A stretch of DNA of 64,000 nucleotides from Paraburkholderia sp. BCC1886 (GTDB taxonomy: Bacteria > Pseudomonadota > Gammaproteobacteria > Burkholderiales > Burkholderiaceae): contig NZ_CAAJGK010000052.1 in the NCBI RefSeq assembly GCF_900996245.1, forward strand, positions 310,001 through 374,000, given 5' to 3'. Shown here piece after piece: positions 62,857 to 64,000 of this stretch; position 1 is the stretch's first letter; each line of letters opens with the position of its first letter. The notes below the pieces were generated by a model. That model did not search any database, was not told where the DNA came from, and was given only the letters and a program-made list of their open reading frames with translations. The position numbers and the translations under genes were made by a program.

Positions 62857-63648
62857 TCAGCCACTGACTCCCAAAATCCATCCTTCGAAGCGAGCCAAAT
62901 CAAATTCCATCCGCATTAACTCCGGATGCAATGCGCCTTTTAGCCGCCCTTCCTCATCCGCGATTCTCAGCCAATCCGCAATAGTGTACGCATCATACTG
63001 ATCGTCAGTCATCCCATCGGGCCGCACACGCCCGACTCTCAACAAGGACGGATAAGCCTCTAAGATGGCAGAGCGGCCCGGCTCGATCTCCCAGCCATCG
63101 AATGGCCAGAAGTGAATCTTCTCCCCGAGCTGACGATGCAGATAAAGCAGCCAAGGTAATCCCGAATGGGTCGACTTCGCGACTGCGCCTTGAACATCGA
63201 AATGGAATACGGACTTGGCTCTGCATCGTTCTTCAGCAATGCGCCGCCACTTCGAATTGCCTTGCCGTTCACTGCCATTTCCGACTAAGCCATCCCGAAT
63301 GAAATCGACATACACGCTGTCTTCATCCGTAGGCCAGTGCTGTTGGAAATCTTCAAGAAACGCGTACCAGTCCGGAGCTAACCGATGAGCCTCGAAGTAC
63401 TGACGCGGGAAAGAAAAGCTGTGGTCGATGCCGACAATTGTCGGGATATCTTCGCTAAGTAGCTCGGCAAGCCATAACGCTATACCGCGCCGACTCCAGT
63501 ATTTGCGCGCACCAGGCGGTGGGGGAACTTCAACTGGCGGCTCGCCTGCGGTTCCTGCGAGATAGACCCGCAGTCCCTTCAGACTGTCATTGGGCGTCTG
63601 TGCGCCCGAATAGTCGATACCAACGTATCGACTGAAAGCAGCAGGCAT
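62857..63648 (-). CDS. DUF429-like (RNase H fold) protein
   Basis: A protein of about 263 residues with YVGIDYSGAQTPNDSLKGL at the N-terminus, IVGIDHSFSFP near 80, EAYPSLLRVGRV near 200 and DAYTIADWLR near 220. The paired GID motifs with trailing D...D resemble the RNase H-like DUF429 family, whose biochemical activity is unknown. The start is uncertain: ATG at 63648, ATG at 63690 or GTG at 63717 are all possible and none has a strong ribosome site. It lies 11 bp from the convergent helicase-nuclease stop and downstream of gyrB. Confidence 0.7.
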   Translation of the reverse strand: MPAAFSRYVGIDYSGAQTPNDSLKGLRVYLAGTAGEPPVEVPPPPGARKYWSRRGIALWLAELLSEDIPTIVGIDHSFSFPRQYFEAHRLAPDWYAFLEDFQQHWPTDEDSVYVDFIRDGLVGNGSERQGNSKWRRIAEERCRAKSVFHFDVQGAVAKSTHSGLPWLLYLHRQLGEKIHFWPFDGWEIEPGRSAILEAYPSLLRVGRVRPDGMTDDQYDAYTIADWLRIADEEGRLKGALHPELMRMEFDLARFEGWILGVSG

Positions 63649-63736
63649 GGGTATGAATTTAAAACCGGAAGTCTCGACTCGAGCCTGCATGGAAACAGGC
63701 TCGGGTGGGCGAATCACTTGAGAGCCTCAACCCCCC

Positions 63737-64000
63737 TCAAACATCAATATTCCCCGCCCGCAGTGCATTCGACTCGATAAACGCTCTCCGCGGCTCCACA
63801 TCATCCCCCATGAGGGTCGTGAAAATCCCATCTGCCGCAATCGCATCCTCGATCTGCACACGCAGCAACCGGCGCACGGTCGGATCCATGGTCGTTTCCC
63901 AAAGCTGCTCGGGATTCATCTCTCCAAGCCCCTTATACCGTTGCTTGGAAACATTGCGCTCGGCATCGGCCAGCAACCATTTCATTGCGCTCTTGAAGTC
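63737..64000 (-). CDS. gyrB: DNA gyrase subunit B, C-terminal end (cut by window edge)
   Basis: The last 87 codons of gyrB run from the right edge to the stop at 63737. The visible sequence DFKSAMKWLLADAERNVSKQRYKGLGEMNPEQLWETTMDP and the ending ALRAGNIDV are the C-terminal Toprim-tail of GyrB (rather than ParE). The 5' part lies beyond 64000. Gyrase introduces negative supercoils with GyrA. Confidence 0.95.
   Translation of the reverse strand, partial: DFKSAMKWLLADAERNVSKQRYKGLGEMNPEQLWETTMDPTVRRLLRVQIEDAIAADGIFTTLMGDDVEPRRAFIESNALRAGNIDV

Noticed and set aside
1..64000. Prophage, integrase or tRNA-linked genomic island
   Set aside because: No phage structural genes, integrase, tRNA or direct repeats suggesting att sites were recognised.
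1..64000. CRISPR array
   Set aside because: No regularly spaced direct repeats were seen on reading.

Overview
The window reads as a high-GC betaproteobacterial chromosome, most likely Burkholderia or Paraburkholderia. Supporting signs are the GC-rich codon use, an OmpC-like Burkholderia-type porin, a type VI secretion (T6SS) effector module of the BTH_I2691/VasX kind, and a gyrB 3' end at the right edge. That gyrB places the window within some tens of kb of the usual dnaA-dnaN-gyrB origin region. I see no rRNA, tRNA or CRISPR array.

Region 1 (1-24,650) is a large catabolic and uptake locus. It holds a class III aminotransferase (cut by the left edge), a GabD-like aldehyde dehydrogenase, an IclR-type regulator, two SDR dehydrogenases and a polar-amino-acid ABC importer, all rightward apart from the aminotransferase. 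A leftward DapA-like lyase / Old Yellow Enzyme / DadA-like oxidase operon and a rightward porin follow. A long leftward operon then runs from 24,356 to 12,955: solute-binding protein, two permeases, ATPase, DapA-like lyase, fold-III PLP decarboxylase, two SDRs, a 2Fe-2S/FAD/BFD oxidoreductase and a DadA-like FAD oxidase. Near-palindromes of the form TGTTCGC-N3-GCGAACA lie in front of every transcription unit here, including the iclR gene. This suggests one local regulon for an amino or imino acid (opine-like) substrate that I cannot name.

Region 2 (24,650-31,320) is housekeeping and metal resistance: a UPF0149/SEC-C protein, a YbdL-like aminotransferase, DbpA RNA helicase, a small zinc ribbon, and a CadR-type MerR regulator divergent from a Cd/Zn/Pb P-type ATPase. 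The classical 19-bp-spaced MerR promoter lies between the last two.

Region 3 (31,340-39,040) is ethanolamine catabolism without microcompartment genes: an AraC-family regulator, ExaC-type acetaldehyde dehydrogenase, a DUF779 protein, EutC, EutB, an ethanolamine permease and a GyrI-like protein.

Region 4 (39,040-63,720) is a defence and competition island. It starts with an intergenic region holding two perfect DnaA boxes and an AT-rich stretch, followed by a complete four-gene Wadjet (JetABCD) anti-plasmid operon. Next comes a leftward T6SS payload operon: VgrG, DUF4123 adaptor, PAAR, a VasX/BTH_I2691-like membrane effector, and two near-identical putative immunity membrane proteins separated by a broken IS30 transposase. 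A frameshifted membrane protein gene closes that group. A 1,978-residue DUF4011-helicase-Vsr protein (Hhe-type phage defence) and a small GIDYSGA (DUF429-like) protein complete the island before gyrB.
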